NCBI GenBank assembly: GCA_029255685.2
Contig: CM055314.2
Span: 40,058,790-40,122,789 of the forward strand
Origin: Silene conica
Lineage: Eukaryota > Streptophyta > Magnoliopsida > Caryophyllales > Caryophyllaceae
DNA length: 64,000 nucleotides
Direction of reading: 5' to 3'
Under the pieces are notes generated by a model. It searched no databases. It saw only the letters and a program-made list of their open reading frames with translations, and was not told where the DNA came from. This document shows positions 44,214 to 56,525 of the stretch, one piece after another; the stretch's first letter is position 1; each line of letters starts with the position of its first letter. The position numbers and the translations under genes are program-made.

Positions 44214-47200
44214 ATGCCTCCGCGAAGAGACAACCTCGCTAACATCACACAAGAGGAGTTAGATCAATTACGAGCAGAGATTGCGACTCTAAAGGCTAAA
44301 CAGATGGACTCCGCTAAGATGAGCACGATAATCGCGAGGCACCATCCTACCCAATTCACCGGGGAGGGGGAACCTCATTTGCTTGGAGCCTGGTGCCGAG
44401 AATTTGGTAACCTGTTCGAGTTGGTGGACTGCCCTGAAGAACTGAGGGTGGACCAGGCTGCCCACTATCTGAGGGGTATGGCTGGAGACTGGTGGACCGC
44501 GAATAAGGGAGAGCTCCGGGAAGCAGCTATAGAGGGTGGATCCGCGTTTGTTCCGTGGGATGCATTCAAGGGGGTTCTGAACGAGGCGTTTCTACCAGAA
44601 TTCCAAAAGAGCAAGCTGAGGGAGGAGTTCGACTCATTCCAGATGTCGGAGGACATGACTGTAGAGGGTTACTACAGGAAATTCATCCAGCTGGTACACT
44701 ATGTGGGAGATATGGGATTTGACGATGCTATGCTAGCCATGAAATTTGAGAGGGGATTATCAATCGCCATAAAAAAGAGACTGATTGCAGCTCCGCCCAC
44801 CACAATCCGTGACATCTATTTAAGGGCTGGGGCGGCGGAGAGGCTTTCGGACATGATCAAAAAGGACAAACAGTCCAAGACAGAAAAGAGGAAAGCTGAA
44901 ACAGTAGCTGAGGGTTCAGGATCGAAAAAGCAAAGTAATAACAAGTACAGTGGGTATTTCGGGAGTAGTGCCTCTGGTGGTGGAAGGAATCAGAGTGGGG
45001 GCAATCACATGAGTGGGGTTTCTGGCAGTGGATCGGCAGGAATTGTGTGTTTTGGCTGTGGAAAGAGGGGACATAAGCAGGCGGTGTGTCGTTCGTCCGG
45101 AGGAAATCAGTCTGGGGGCTATCGTAACCCTACATCCGGATACCAGGGATCCCGTACTCAGTCCTATGGTACCAGTGGCTATCGCACGCCCACGACAAAC
45201 TATGGTGGGGGTGCGAAATCTGGAGGGAGCAGCAATTATCAGAGGAACTATAACAATTACCAGAGCCGCCCGTACGAGAATCAGTTCAATGGAAGTGGAA
45301 GCAACCAAAAGACAGGAGCGGGAGGAAATCAGCAGGCTGGGACATCTTCTGCCAGCCAGAGTGGAGTCAAGTCCAGTGGCAAGCTCTTTGCCATGGGTAA
45401 GCAGGCAGCTCAGGAGGATGCGCACGTAGTAACCGGTACTTTTCTTGTGAACTCTAAGCCTACTTTCGTACTTTTCGATTCCGGTGCCACCCATTCGTTT
45501 GTGTCTAGAGATCATGTTAAGGCTTTGGGACTTGAGAGATTTGATTGGATCGCGGATCCAGTGACCATACCATCAGGCGAGTCGATAGTTTGTAATAGAG
45601 TATATGGTAGTGTACCCATCAAAATCGGGGAAGCAATTTTCTATTGTGACCTCATAGAGTTTCCTCTGGGGGGTTTTGAGGTGATTCTGGGGATGGACTG
45701 GCTAGGGAAGTATCGAGCTTTCATCGACTGCTATCAAAAGAAAATTTCCTTGAAAGGACCTAAGGGGGTGAGGGTGTCTTACAAGGGATATCGAATCAAA
45801 CCAAAAATCAAATTCATTTCTGTCAACACCTTGAAATCTAGCTTGAGGAAAGGAGAGAGCCTGATCTTATGTCAAATGTGGGATTGTGAGGCTGAGACCC
45901 CCAAGACTAGTGAGATACCTGTGGTACGGGAGTTTGAGGGAGTTTTTCGTGACGACGTTCCGGGGTTACCGCCAAGGAGGGAAGTGGAATTCTCCATCGA
46001 CCTAAAACCAGGGGCGGGACCAATATCTAAATCACCGTACCGTATGGGACCGAAAGAGATGGAGGAGTTGAAGAAACAGTTGGATGAACTAGCTGAGAAA
46101 GGGTTCATCCGACCCAGTGTGTCGCCCTGGGGAGCACCCGTTTTGTTTGTGAAGAAGAAGGATGGTAGTTTGAGGTTGTGTGTTGACTACCGAGAGCTGA
46201 ACAATGTGACTATCAAGAACCGTTATCCTTTGCCGAGAATTGATGACTTGTTCGATCAGTTGAGTGGAGCCGGGGTTTTCTCCAAGATTGATTTGAGATC
46301 CGGGTATCATCAATTGAGGATAAAGGATGAAGATATTCCGAAGACCGCTTTCCGAACGAGGTATGGCCACTTTAAATTTGTGGTTATGCCCTTTGGATTG
46401 ACTAATGCACCCGCTGTGTTCATGGACTTGATGAATCGAGTCTTCAGCCCGTATCTAGACAAGTTCGTGGTGGTATTTATCGATGATATCCTGGTATATT
46501 CCAAGAATGCAGAAGAGCACGAAGATCATTTGAGGAAAGTACTTCAGACCTTGGAGGAGCATAAGCTCAATGCTAAGTTGAGCAAGTGTGAGTTCTGGTT
46601 GGAGAAAGTGGCGTTTCTGGGGCATGTAATTTCAAAAGAGGGGGTGGCTGTTGACCCTAGCAAGATCGAGGCAGTGACTAAGTGGCAGAGTCCGAAGAAT
46701 GTGAGTGAGATTCGAAGCTTTCTGGGTTTAGCGGGTTATTACCGGAGATTCGTCAAAGATTTTTCAAAGATAGCGAAGCCGTTGACGTCGTTGATGAGGA
46801 AGGAGAACCGTTATATCTGGGATGAGAGTTGTGAGAAGGCATTCCTAACCCTTAAGGAACGCCTGACAACAGCTCCTATCCTGGCGTTACCAGTTGGGAG
46901 TGATAACTTCGAGGTGTATAATGACGCTTCGAAGCATGGATTGGGATGTGTGCTAATGCAGAATGGAAGGGTGATCGCATATGCTTCTCGCCAGTTGAAG
47001 ACCTATGAAGAAAATTATCCGACTCATGATTTGGAATTGGGCGCAGTTGTATTCGCACTTAAATTGTGGCGCCATTACCTTTATGGAGCCATTTTTAAGG
47101 TGTTTTCTGATCATAAGAGCCTGAAGTATATCTACACCCAGAGAGAGTTGAACATGCGGCAGAGGAGGTGGATAGAGTTAATTGGAGACTATGATATGCA

Positions 47201-48812
47201 GATTGTCTACCACGAAGGCAAGGCAAATGTGGTAGCTGACGCCCTAAGTAGGAAATCTGTCCATGCTTTGGATTGTGCCAGATCGAGAGTGAGGTTGCAT
47301 GGTGAGCTAAGGGAGATGGGAATATTCATGATCCGGAAAGGGGACACTCTTGGTGACTTGACAGTGGAGCCTGAGTTGTATGGGGAGATTCGGGAGTTAC
47401 AGCAGAACGATGAGAGAATCCAGAAGTGGCGTTTAATGGTGCAGAATGGAAATGGTGATGAGGCATCCAAGTTCAGTATTCATACCGATGGTAGTTTGAG
47501 GTTCAGTGGGCGATGGTGTGTACCGAATGTTGAGGAGCTAAAGAAGAAGATCCTGACTGAAGCTCATGCTACTCCTTATTCTGTTCACCCAGGGGGTGAC
47601 AAGCTGTATAAAGACCTTAAGAGGACGTTTTGGTGGCCGAACATGAAGAAGGAAGTCGCTGAGTTTGTGTCCAGGTGCTTGACATGTCAGAGGGTGAAAG
47701 GGGAGCATAAGAGACCTCAAGGGAAAGTTCAGCCTTTAGATGTGCCAGAGTGGAAGTGGGAGAATATTTCAATGGACTTTATCGTGGGGTTGCCTCGCAC
47801 TCAGAGGGGCAACAACATGATTTGGGTGATCGTGGATCGTTTGACTAAGTCAGCTCACTTTATTCCGATGAAAGATACCTGGAGTAAAGCCGAGTTGGCC
47901 AAGTCATATGTTCAAAATGTGGTCAAACTTCATGGCGTACCCAAGGACATTGTTTCAGATCGAGACTCGAGGTTCATATCTAGGTTTTGGCAGGAGTTGC
48001 AGACCGCTTTGGGTACCCAATTGAAGATGAGTACAGCTTTCCATCCGGCTACTGATGGTCAGACTGAGCGGACGATTCAGACTCTTGAGGATATGTTGAG
48101 AGCTTGTGTACTTGAGTTCGGAGGATCTTGGGAGGATCGACTGGGGTTGATCGAGTTTTCTTATAATAACAGCTACCATGCAAGCATAGGCATGGCCCCT
48201 TTCGAGGCTCTGTACGGGAGGAAGTGTCGGAGCCCTGTGTGTTGGGATGATCGAGCTGATGTTATGACATTGGGGCCAGATATGATCCAGGAGATGGTGG
48301 AGCAGGTTCAGATTATTCGACAGAGAATGAGGGCCGCTCAGGATAGACAGAAGAGCTATGCCGATCTGAAGAGGAGCGATATTTCATTTGAGGCCGGCGA
48401 GAAAGTATTACTGAAAGTCTCACCGATGAAGGGTGTGATGAGATTCGGCAAGCGTGGCAAACTGAGTCAGAAATTTATTGGACCATTTGAGATCCTGGAC
48501 AGAGTTGGAGAGGTGGCATATCGCTTAGCTTTGCCTCCAACCCTATCCAAGGTCCATAATGTGTTCCATGTGTCCCAATTGAGGAAGTACGTAAGTGATC
48601 CATCACATGTGCTTCAGCATGAGGTGATTGAGATAGATGAGCAGTTGGCATACATTGAGACTCCGAAAGAAATTTTGGATCGGAAGGTACGAAAGACCCG
48701 CAATGGGGAGACGTCCTTGGTGAAAATTCTGTGGACCAACCATAATCAGGAGGAGGCTACGTGGGAGCCTGAGGCAGCCATGAGGGAGCGTTATCCACAT
48801 TTGTTTGATTGA
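44214..48812 (+). CDS. Gypsy chromovirus gag-pol polyprotein, uninterrupted
   Basis: The start is taken at MPPRRDN (44214), the usual beginning for this clade; the frame is open from 44169. It gives 1532 residues. In order there is a gag domain, a glycine- and serine-rich stretch with a zinc knuckle at 279-292 ([14 protein letters not shown]), and a protease with DSG at 422-424. Reverse transcriptase has FIDD at 755-758 and RNase H has YNDAS at 902-906. Integrase has a zinc-binding H2C2 part from H1125 and a core with D1188, D1249 and E1285, with 35 residues between the last two. A chromodomain-like tail ([19 protein letters not shown]) ends the protein. Chromodomains steer integration to certain chromatin. 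No stop or frameshift is seen. Confidence 0.96.
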   Translation: MPPRRDNLANITQEELDQLRAEIATLKAKQMDSAKMSTIIARHHPTQFTGEGEPHLLGAWCREFGNLFELVDCPEELRVDQAAHYLRGMAGDWWTANKGELREAAIEGGSAFVPWDAFKGVLNEAFLPEFQKSKLREEFDSFQMSEDMTVEGYYRKFIQLVHYVGDMGFDDAMLAMKFERGLSIAIKKRLIAAPPTTIRDIYLRAGAAERLSDMIKKDKQSKTEKRKAETVAEGSGSKKQSNNKYSGYFGSSASGGGRNQSGGNHMSGVSGSGSAGIVCFGCGKRGHKQAVCRSSGGNQSGGYRNPTSGYQGSRTQSYGTSGYRTPTTNYGGGAKSGGSSNYQRNYNNYQSRPYENQFNGSGSNQKTGAGGNQQAGTSSASQSGVKSSGKLFAMGKQAAQEDAHVVTGTFLVNSKPTFVLFDSGATHSFVSRDHVKALGLERFDWIADPVTIPSGESIVCNRVYGSVPIKIGEAIFYCDLIEFPLGGFEVILGMDWLGKYRAFIDCYQKKISLKGPKGVRVSYKGYRIKPKIKFISVNTLKSSLRKGESLILCQMWDCEAETPKTSEIPVVREFEGVFRDDVPGLPPRREVEFSIDLKPGAGPISKSPYRMGPKEMEELKKQLDELAEKGFIRPSVSPWGAPVLFVKKKDGSLRLCVDYRELNNVTIKNRYPLPRIDDLFDQLSGAGVFSKIDLRSGYHQLRIKDEDIPKTAFRTRYGHFKFVVMPFGLTNAPAVFMDLMNRVFSPYLDKFVVVFIDDILVYSKNAEEHEDHLRKVLQTLEEHKLNAKLSKCEFWLEKVAFLGHVISKEGVAVDPSKIEAVTKWQSPKNVSEIRSFLGLAGYYRRFVKDFSKIAKPLTSLMRKENRYIWDESCEKAFLTLKERLTTAPILALPVGSDNFEVYNDASKHGLGCVLMQNGRVIAYASRQLKTYEENYPTHDLELGAVVFALKLWRHYLYGAIFKVFSDHKSLKYIYTQRELNMRQRRWIELIGDYDMQIVYHEGKANVVADALSRKSVHALDCARSRVRLHGELREMGIFMIRKGDTLGDLTVEPELYGEIRELQQNDERIQKWRLMVQNGNGDEASKFSIHTDGSLRFSGRWCVPNVEELKKKILTEAHATPYSVHPGGDKLYKDLKRTFWWPNMKKEVAEFVSRCLTCQRVKGEHKRPQGKVQPLDVPEWKWENISMDFIVGLPRTQRGNNMIWVIVDRLTKSAHFIPMKDTWSKAELAKSYVQNVVKLHGVPKDIVSDRDSRFISRFWQELQTALGTQLKMSTAFHPATDGQTERTIQTLEDMLRACVLEFGGSWEDRLGLIEFSYNNSYHASIGMAPFEALYGRKCRSPVCWDDRADVMTLGPDMIQEMVEQVQIIRQRMRAAQDRQKSYADLKRSDISFEAGEKVLLKVSPMKGVMRFGKRGKLSQKFIGPFEILDRVGEVAYRLALPPTLSKVHNVFHVSQLRKYVSDPSHVLQHEVIEIDEQLAYIETPKEILDRKVRKTRNGETSLVKILWTNHNQEEATWEPEAAMRERYPHLFD

Positions 48813-48815
48813 GGT

Positions 48816-48980
48816 AAGTTACGCGGACGTAACTTTTCTTTAAGGGGGGTGGAATGTAACATTCTGTGAATCAAGTGAACCTTTTATGATGTTTTATGTT
48901 CCAAGTGCGTTTGAGTTGGGTGTTTTGTCATCTGAGCGTTGTTGAACTTCGGGACGAAGTTCATTTTAAGGGGGGAAGAC
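48816..48980 (+). other. Two hairpin-polypurine modules of the Tekay-like element
   Basis: Module 1: AAGTTACG and CGTAACTT arms (48816-48823, 48828-48835), then TTTAAGGGGGGTGGAATGTAAC. Module 2: GAACTTCG and CGAAGTTC arms (48944-48951, 48955-48962), then TTTTAAGGGGGGAAGAC and the 3' LTR. The second tract (48968-48980) is the working one by position. The first begins four bases after the stop codon. Confidence 0.8.
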
Positions 48981-51154
48981 TGTAATACCTCGTATTTTGT
49001 TTGGGCATGATTTTATCTTATTTGTTTTAATAACTAACGATATTTGTGGCGATGTTAAGTGACATGATAAGTAATTAGTTCGTTTATATGTATATGCGTA
49101 CGTATCATGCTTGTTATGGGATTCGAATTGAGGGTCACTTATATTCGTGACATGCTTTTAGTGGGGTTCGAACTAGAGTCCTCTAGGGGTGGTGTTGGGC
49201 CTTGGGAACCGTGCACAAACACCACAGCCCACGTCTTCTTTTAAAACCCTACACCTTTCTAACACAGAATTCCCACCCTGCCGCCATATATGAGGAGCCT
49301 ACTCTCCTAAATTCTGAACTATCATCATCAAAACAAAAACCCTAAACTGCTGCCACCATCACACGGAAGGGAGAGAGAGTGCTCACGACCAGATCCACCG
49401 TGCCTAACACCACTCGATTCCAGTCAGAAGTCAGGTACGTGTTTTAAGGGGTCTGTGTTGGTTCTAACTGTGTTGTACTCCCTGTTTTGGTTTTATGTTC
49501 GAAGGGTCTGGGGTTGTAGTCGGTGGTTGTGGTTGGCATGGTAGAGTTGGTTGTAGTCAGGGCCGTGTAATGAGGGTTAGTGTCGGTAGGCTAGGTCGCT
49601 TATGGTGGTGTCGATGGTGGGGTTTTAGTGGTCTGGTTGTCTTTTCCAAAACACGGGTTTCAGGGGGGTTGCTGGAGTCTCTGTCGAGCAGTGGTTTGGG
49701 GGTGGTGTTACTGGCGACTCGGGGGAGGTCAATACAGTAACACCACCATGGCTAAAGGGAGAGTCAGAGGTGGCGTCTGGTGGTGGTCGTCGTTAGTGTT
49801 AGTGGCGGTAGCAGCCGTAGATGGCGGGTATGTTCAGAGGAGTCTGGGGAGTATTCATGTTGCTGGTCTGTTTTCAGACCACTGGGTTGGGCTTGTCGGC
49901 GGTCGTCGGGAGTTGTGGCTGTGTTGTAGTGGTCGATGGTGGTCGGTGGTGTTGAGTGGTGGTGGTTATTGGTGTTCGAAGTGGTGGTTTATGGTGTGGA
50001 CACGGGTTTAAGTTGTTTAGAGGGGGCTGGGTTTTCGAGTCTTCTAAGCCGTTATCATAGTATTTTATTATTATTTTTATTATTAGTAATTATTAGTAAT
50101 ATTATTATTGTTATTATTTTATCATTAATATTATGATTCTTATTTTTATTATTACCTTTACTTTTATGATCTTTGCAATCATATATATATTTTAGTATAG
50201 GAAAGTTTACATAGTTTAATGGGTATTTTGAAATTCAAATTTATTTCTATTCAAGCACCTATTTTTGGAAATTCTATTTTTAGAAGTTACTATATTTGGA
50301 AAGTTGCTTTTTGGGTAAACTTCGGTTGTTTGGAAGCTTTCTGAATATAGGAAGTTTCTATAAATAGAATGTGCACCCGTATTATGAGTACTAGGGTGTT
50401 TATTAATTAAGTATATTTGTTTAGGTAGCGGGTTTCGCGTGGAACATTTCTAAACAAGCCTCGGGTTTATTTGCGTTACCTACTATTCCAGGTAGGGGAA
50501 AATACTGATATCTGATAATGTGCAATTTGTTCTTATTTGGTTTTGAGCATGTTTATTACATATATCGTGTGATCATTATATGGTGTTATCTATATATTAT
50601 TCTGTGATATAATACATTGTGTTCATGATGGGCCTTGTGATATGGTGTTGGATCGGTGCGGAGTATTTATGGTGTTGGATCGGTGCGGAGTATTTATGGT
50701 GGTGGATCGGTGCGGAGTATTTATGGCGTTGGATCGGTGCGGAGTATATATATGGTGTTGGATCGGCGCGGAGTTTATTATATTGTTGTTTTACTTATTC
50801 TTTTCCCTACTCAACCTCGTGGTTGACCCTGTGTATTCGTGATCACCTGTGATGAACCAACTATTGGGGAGCAGATTGAAAGGTGGCTGAGCCTAAGTGG
50901 GAGCTATGGGAGGAAGAGCTTGGATCCAGACCAGTTTAGATGTCTAGATCACCTTAGCCAGTTTTATAAGAGTTGTACTTTATTTATTTCGTTAAGACTT
51001 TTGGACACGGATGTAAGAACATGTTTTGAGTTAACTTTATTTAAAGTACTGTTTATCTTCCCTTGTATCTACTGCCTCGGGAAACCGAGATGGTAACACC
51101 CGTATTTATCTGAGGAGTCCTAGTACAGGCCCTTAAATAAATGGGGGTGTTACA
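48981..51154 (+). repeat. Tekay-like 3' LTR
   Basis: 2174 bp, same ends and same minisatellite (50644-50781) as the 5' LTR. Confidence 0.95.
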
Positions 51155-51159
51155 GTATA

Positions 51160-52930
51160 CATATCATTTAACGTTAACTCATTAATCACATCCATCATCC
51201 TTAGCCAAATATAAACTTACTAAAAATAGACTTACTACTTATGTAAACTTACTAAAAATAGCAATAATTCAAGTAACCAAATGTTACTAAGCAAGAGCAA
51301 TAACCATATAAGTAATTAATAATAAACATAATACTCGCTTACAAAATAATAACCATAACGATCCCAATGATATGATTAGTAATACTAATAACGTACATGA
51401 CATATGACCATACAATTATAAATTCATAATCATAATAATAATAATATGCAACACTACAATATTCATGATAAATAAACCTTACTATAAAATTAATAATATC
51501 ATTATCATTATCATTATCATTATTTCAATAACAATAATAATAATAATAACATAAATAACCTCATCATCCTAAAAACATAAAATCATAATATTAATAAATG
51601 AGGAATAACAAACAAGAATCAACAATAGCAATTTGGCCCAAAATCAAGTAAAAACGTAACAACATCAACAGCCCCTAACCAGCCCGCTTTGACGAACGAG
51701 ACAACCACCCGACACCACCACAATCACCACCCAACCACGGCGGTGATGACCACTACATGACGACGCATCACCTGATCCTAAGCACCACCCTTGATCTGAC
51801 CCCATCAACCCCCGGCACTAGGTACAAACACCCCTGGTCACAACCCCAAACTCCGAATTCATGACTAACACCCTGCCAAAACGCTGCCACTAACACCCGT
51901 AACAACCCCGGCCCTCTCCAGTGGCACCACCAGGCTCACCTCTGAGCCTTGGTGGTTCCAGGGGAGGAAGTAGTGGTGGTCGACACCACAACCACCACCC
52001 AACAGTCGTACTAAAACCCAGCAACCCCTCACGCGAAAGAGTACTCTGTTTTGAAAACGAAAATAACACGACTGATAAGGCGACAAAACACCCTGTGACG
52101 GTGGTTCTAGGCTGTCAACAACGACACAACAAGGGTCTAAAAACAACCACTACACATCCTTGGTTCTTAACACGCGAAAATAGAACTATGAAAGTGCATA
52201 ACTCGTGAGTACAAACGTGATAAAACAGCCTGTTACAAAGAGAAAGTCGAAAGAACTGCGTGTGTACCTCTTTCCCGTAGCAAAACGACCACCCTTAAAC
52301 ACCCTTGACCACCGTGCCAGGCCCTCCTTTGCTATCTCAGATGTGGCGGCATGAATTATGGTGGGTGTGTGAGTGTCGATAGGTCAGGAAAATAGGGTTG
52401 GGTGGCTCTTATGTATGACGGCAGTGAGGCTGAGGGAGGGTTTGTGTGATTTGTTCTTATTTTCGATAAGTGGGCTAGGTCTTTGTCACACTTTTCGAGG
52501 CCCAAAACGAGACACCAGCAGGTCCCAAGTTCGACTCCTACTAACACCATACTACCACTATTACTATAAAGTGACTTAGTTCCCATTTCGAATCCCACTG
52601 ACGACTAAAACACTCATCAAAACGTGAGTGTGCGCAAGCTTAAGAAAACGACCAAATAAATAAGTAACTCATCGCTTAACTACAAATCACCCATAAATTC
52701 TATATTTAAAAAGTAATAACTCGGGTTATTACAGTAAGGAGAATATGAATGAAATGTCACTTATGAATTAATCGTCAAATATATAAAACGATTACGAAAT
52801 ACGAACTAATCGTAGAAATACGGTTTATAAAATAATAACAATAAATACTTTATAAACATTCTCTTTAAAATACTTGTATTGTCCTTCCTTTGATAATTAT
52901 TGACTGAGGCTAAAAACACGGAGTATTACA
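51160..52930 (-). repeat. LARD 3' LTR, second part
   Basis: Continues the LTR interrupted at 41490 and ends ACACGGAGTATTACA. The open frames here have twins in the other LTR and are not genes. Confidence 0.92.
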
Positions 52931-53281
52931 GTCTTCCCTTCTTAAAAATGAACTTCGTCCCGAAGTTCGCCACCCCATAACGGTAAAGAACTTATAACAA
53001 GCATGAAACAATCATCAAAAGCACTTATAGAGACTTCCAAACACGAAATGTTACATTCTACCCTCGTTAAAAGAACTTTGTCCCCAAAGTTCAACGCATA
53101 ACTAAGTTAAAAGATACTTCACGAATCACATTATAAAGCATAACAGAAGTAAACCGGATTATCAGTATATTCGAACAACCACGACATATCGATTTTACAT
53201 GCTATAACAACTAGCCATAACGTAAATCACCAAGATTTTACAATCCTATCCTCCTTAAAACATGGTTACGTCCTCGTAACC
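52931..53281 (-). other. Three hairpin-polypurine modules of the LARD
   Basis: Minus-strand modules with perfect stems at 52950-52968 (GAACTTCG arms), 53073-53092 (GAACTTTG arms) and 53264-53281 (GGTTACG arms). Each is followed by TTTTAA or TTTAA and a purine run, then TGTAA. The one next to the LTR is the working polypurine tract (52931-52945). Confidence 0.75.
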
Positions 53282-55425
53282 CCATTATAAGAATTCCCAG
53301 CACATTACTCCGTCTTACCCAAAAACTCACTCTAATTAACCAAGTATTGTATTATCATTGTCGAAACTAAGACCAAGGACAAGGGTGAGTGAACTGGCGG
53401 AATAAAACCGCGAATCAGTGCCTCATCTTAATATCGATTTCAACTCATACTACAACTCAATCATCAAGGTCACATTGGACCATAAACACCATATGTCACT
53501 ACGGCCAGATGACTTATAACTCGGTACCAATGACCAATTCTCATCTCGATTTCAATATCAATACTATCAAATATTCCCTTAGAGGAACTGCTCAAAATTT
53601 AAGGAAAAAACTCTAAGTTACTCACCCACCAGTCAAGGTCAAAGAATGCGTCCACTCAATAAGACACTAACTGCAAACTCAATCTCAGTACAAAATCAAC
53701 CATGGTCTTTGTTCCAAGATCACGAGCAACTCTATCCCACCAAACTCTAGCCCAACAGCTAATTAACATGACAATGTACGTATGTTAACCGATTCATCGA
53801 CACATTTGTATGTACACTTACAATTCCACAACTCATGAAACAAGAGCTTGTACACTATACCAGACGAGTCTAAAACAGAATTATTACACATAACACAAAA
53901 TAATCAATTACCAAAAGCTTAATCCATCTTACAAACAAAAGAATTATCTTATAACTACCAAAATAAAAGGACAATTACTAATATCCCACTCGAATAAGTA
54001 CACAAAAGAGGCCCATAGCAAGTACCATGTAATCATATAACCTTGAGCAATAACAAGAGTATTAGGGTCTGTAGAAACCGAGTTACGCAGTAAAACAGAA
54101 TCGGAATAGATAACACTTGCATACCTTGAAATTTCTCTCAATTTATTATATTAACAACAATGTAAACAAACAAAAAGCTTAGAGTTCATAATCATATTTT
54201 AGAAGCAAAACCATATTCTAGGCAAAGTCATAGAGCAAAATTTTAATGAACATAATTAAACATGGGGCATTGACATGTTTCACAAAATATGCACAAATCA
54301 TGGACTAACGAGACCGTTTAGCATATCTAGGTATTAATAAGTTAACCAGATCACTTAGGTATAACTCAACTTACATCATCTATCATGAGGCTAATAAAAT
54401 ACATGTCTTGTAATATAAGAGTTCATATAACGCGCATCAAATAAGCATCCGGGCAGGCTTTCATCAACATGTAAGTACAGAATTTGTCATATAGCAAACA
54501 ATTACTACAATTATTAAAAGATCAAGCGTCATCATGGTTATTCATCATCTTGAAATACAAATTTAAAACCTTTGAAACCTTTGGAAAAACTTTTGAAATG
54601 CTGAACTGGTAGTTTGTGACAATTATAAACACAAGCAAAGGGCTATTTTCAACTACAGATCGGACTCGAAACTGCACGGAGGCATTCTGACTCTCCTTTA
54701 CTAACACGTTGTTCTCACAAATTGTAGCTCACAGATCATGAAATTTAACGATAAAAGTAAACGAATGTACAACACTAAATCACATGCCAAACTAACTAAT
54801 AACTCAATACTTCGTGATCAGATTTCGAACATAGTAATATGCAATGCATTGTATGGCGCAACAATATATATATGACGGAGTCATAGGCTATTACATCAGG
54901 GAACTAGACAAAGATGTACCTTTAATATACGAAAGAATAGCAACAAGGTTCACGTTGTTCAAAATAACCACCATTAATTATAACAATTAAATTGCTATAT
55001 AACTTTTACTCATGACATCGTGCTAATAATCTTACTAGTTAAATTCCATTCTACCACTTGTCAAGACTCCTCTCTGATAAACATGATTTTGACATCACAT
55101 AGGAACATCACATAATTATTTTGAGGTCATAACAATAGAAAGTAGGAACGTCCGTATAATTGAAACTATTTTATATAAAACCCAACGAAATATGCAAGGT
55201 TACATTACCATGTAGTAAGGTCTATATTCTTATCATATGACTATTGTTCATGTTACTAAAGCCATAACAGGGTGTGACGTGGTTACATCACATAATTTCA
55301 CAATTGATTGAACTTTTATATAAAACTTATCTAACCCATAATTTCACCAATAAGCATGCTGCAGCACTTGTAAACAAATCACAATTAAATCATTGCTCAA
55401 CTATATTGCGAGTTTTAATAGTTTC

Positions 55426-55456
<31 letters not shown>

Positions 55457-56511
55457 TATAATGAATTAACTAATCATAGGAAAAAGAATCAAATGCATAT
55501 CCTAAGCGAATTATTCATAACAATTTCAAACACCCAGTTGGCCTGAAGAAAACTTTACCGCGATTCGACAGAAAATTGGACAACTTGCAGATATCACTAT
55601 TAAATAACGACTCGTTAAGATCTACATGGGTTATCATACATAAAATTTTCATACTCATATAGAGGACACATTTTAGATGGCAGCTTTTGCAAGCGAGGTA
55701 ACATTTGAAAACTTATCAAAATTTTTTTAGTTCTTCTACCACTTCACATTCTACTACGAAGCTCACCCATTTTTCTTCCATAACACGTTGACATATTATT
55801 GAGGCATAAACACTACCATATTAACATGTATTCATCACGGAAACTTTAACTGTCATCTAGAACACGCTAAGATTTCTAAGCTGGAAGTAGAACCAACTAA
55901 TTACTCAAAATTTATACATTGCATGTATATACCATTGTAACACATATTTATATATCATTCATGGCTTGAGGCAACACATTCCGCATATCACTAGACATGG
56001 TTTACTAAAATATATAAGTCCGGTCATTCATATCCAAATACCAATCATATACGACCTAGTTACGGTAATCATTTAATAATTAGATAATCACATGTACGCT
56101 TCAAACACCAAGATCATATGATCACATCCCTCTTAGCTATTGCTCAACAATTACACATCCATACTCTTAAAATTTTAATTCAATCATCCTGCTCGATCCA
56201 CATACTAATATCAATCATAATCTCCAATAACATTATTAGATAGCCACAGTTCACATATTTCTTGCCTCATTCTTCTCCTGTAAGAGTGTTAGTACAAAAT
56301 ATCTAGGTCGCTATACCGTCTACCCACTCTTCAATTACTCTCATTGGGTAACCGAGACAGAACCGAAAGGGCCCAGGTCTGGTTTGAGGGGGCCCCTAAC
56401 TCATCCCGTTCCTTTTTGGGGCTCCTATCAGTTTCATCTCGGGGTTCATTTTATTAGACTCTTCCTACGTTCATTTTTTTATTCATTTGGTTTAGGCCTG
56501 AGGATCGTTCT

Positions 56512-56522
56512 CTCTGATACCA
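56512..56522 (-). other. LARD primer binding site, tRNA-iMet type
   Basis: On the minus strand TGGTATCAGAG, three bases from the end of the 5' LTR. Confidence 0.88.
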
Positions 56523-56525
56523 CTT

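Larger units (their letters stand above)
41491..51154 (+). mobile_element. Intact Ty3/Gypsy chromovirus, Tekay/Del-like
   Basis: Complete 9664-bp element with 2174-bp LTRs, flanked by GTATA at 41486-41490 and 51155-51159. It has a tRNA-iMet primer site, one uninterrupted polyprotein frame with a C-terminal chromodomain-like part, and a polypurine tract. By eye the LTRs differ at about nine positions (about 0.4%), fewer in proportion than in the LARD around it, as nesting requires. It may still be active. Confidence 0.96.
52931..56525 (-). other. LARD interior, no coding capacity
   Basis: 3.6 kb of AT-rich DNA without any retrotransposon protein. At the left edge are three hairpin-polypurine modules (52931-53281). 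A run of about 27 A lies near 55425-55451. The right 200 bp resemble the Tekay leader after its primer site (GAACGATCCTCAGGCCTAA, then ATGAACCCCG). Confidence 0.85.

Noticed and set aside
51865..52598. Frames in both orientations of the LARD LTR
   Set aside because: Twins at 58135-58874 in the other LTR; opposite-strand overlaps without domain character.
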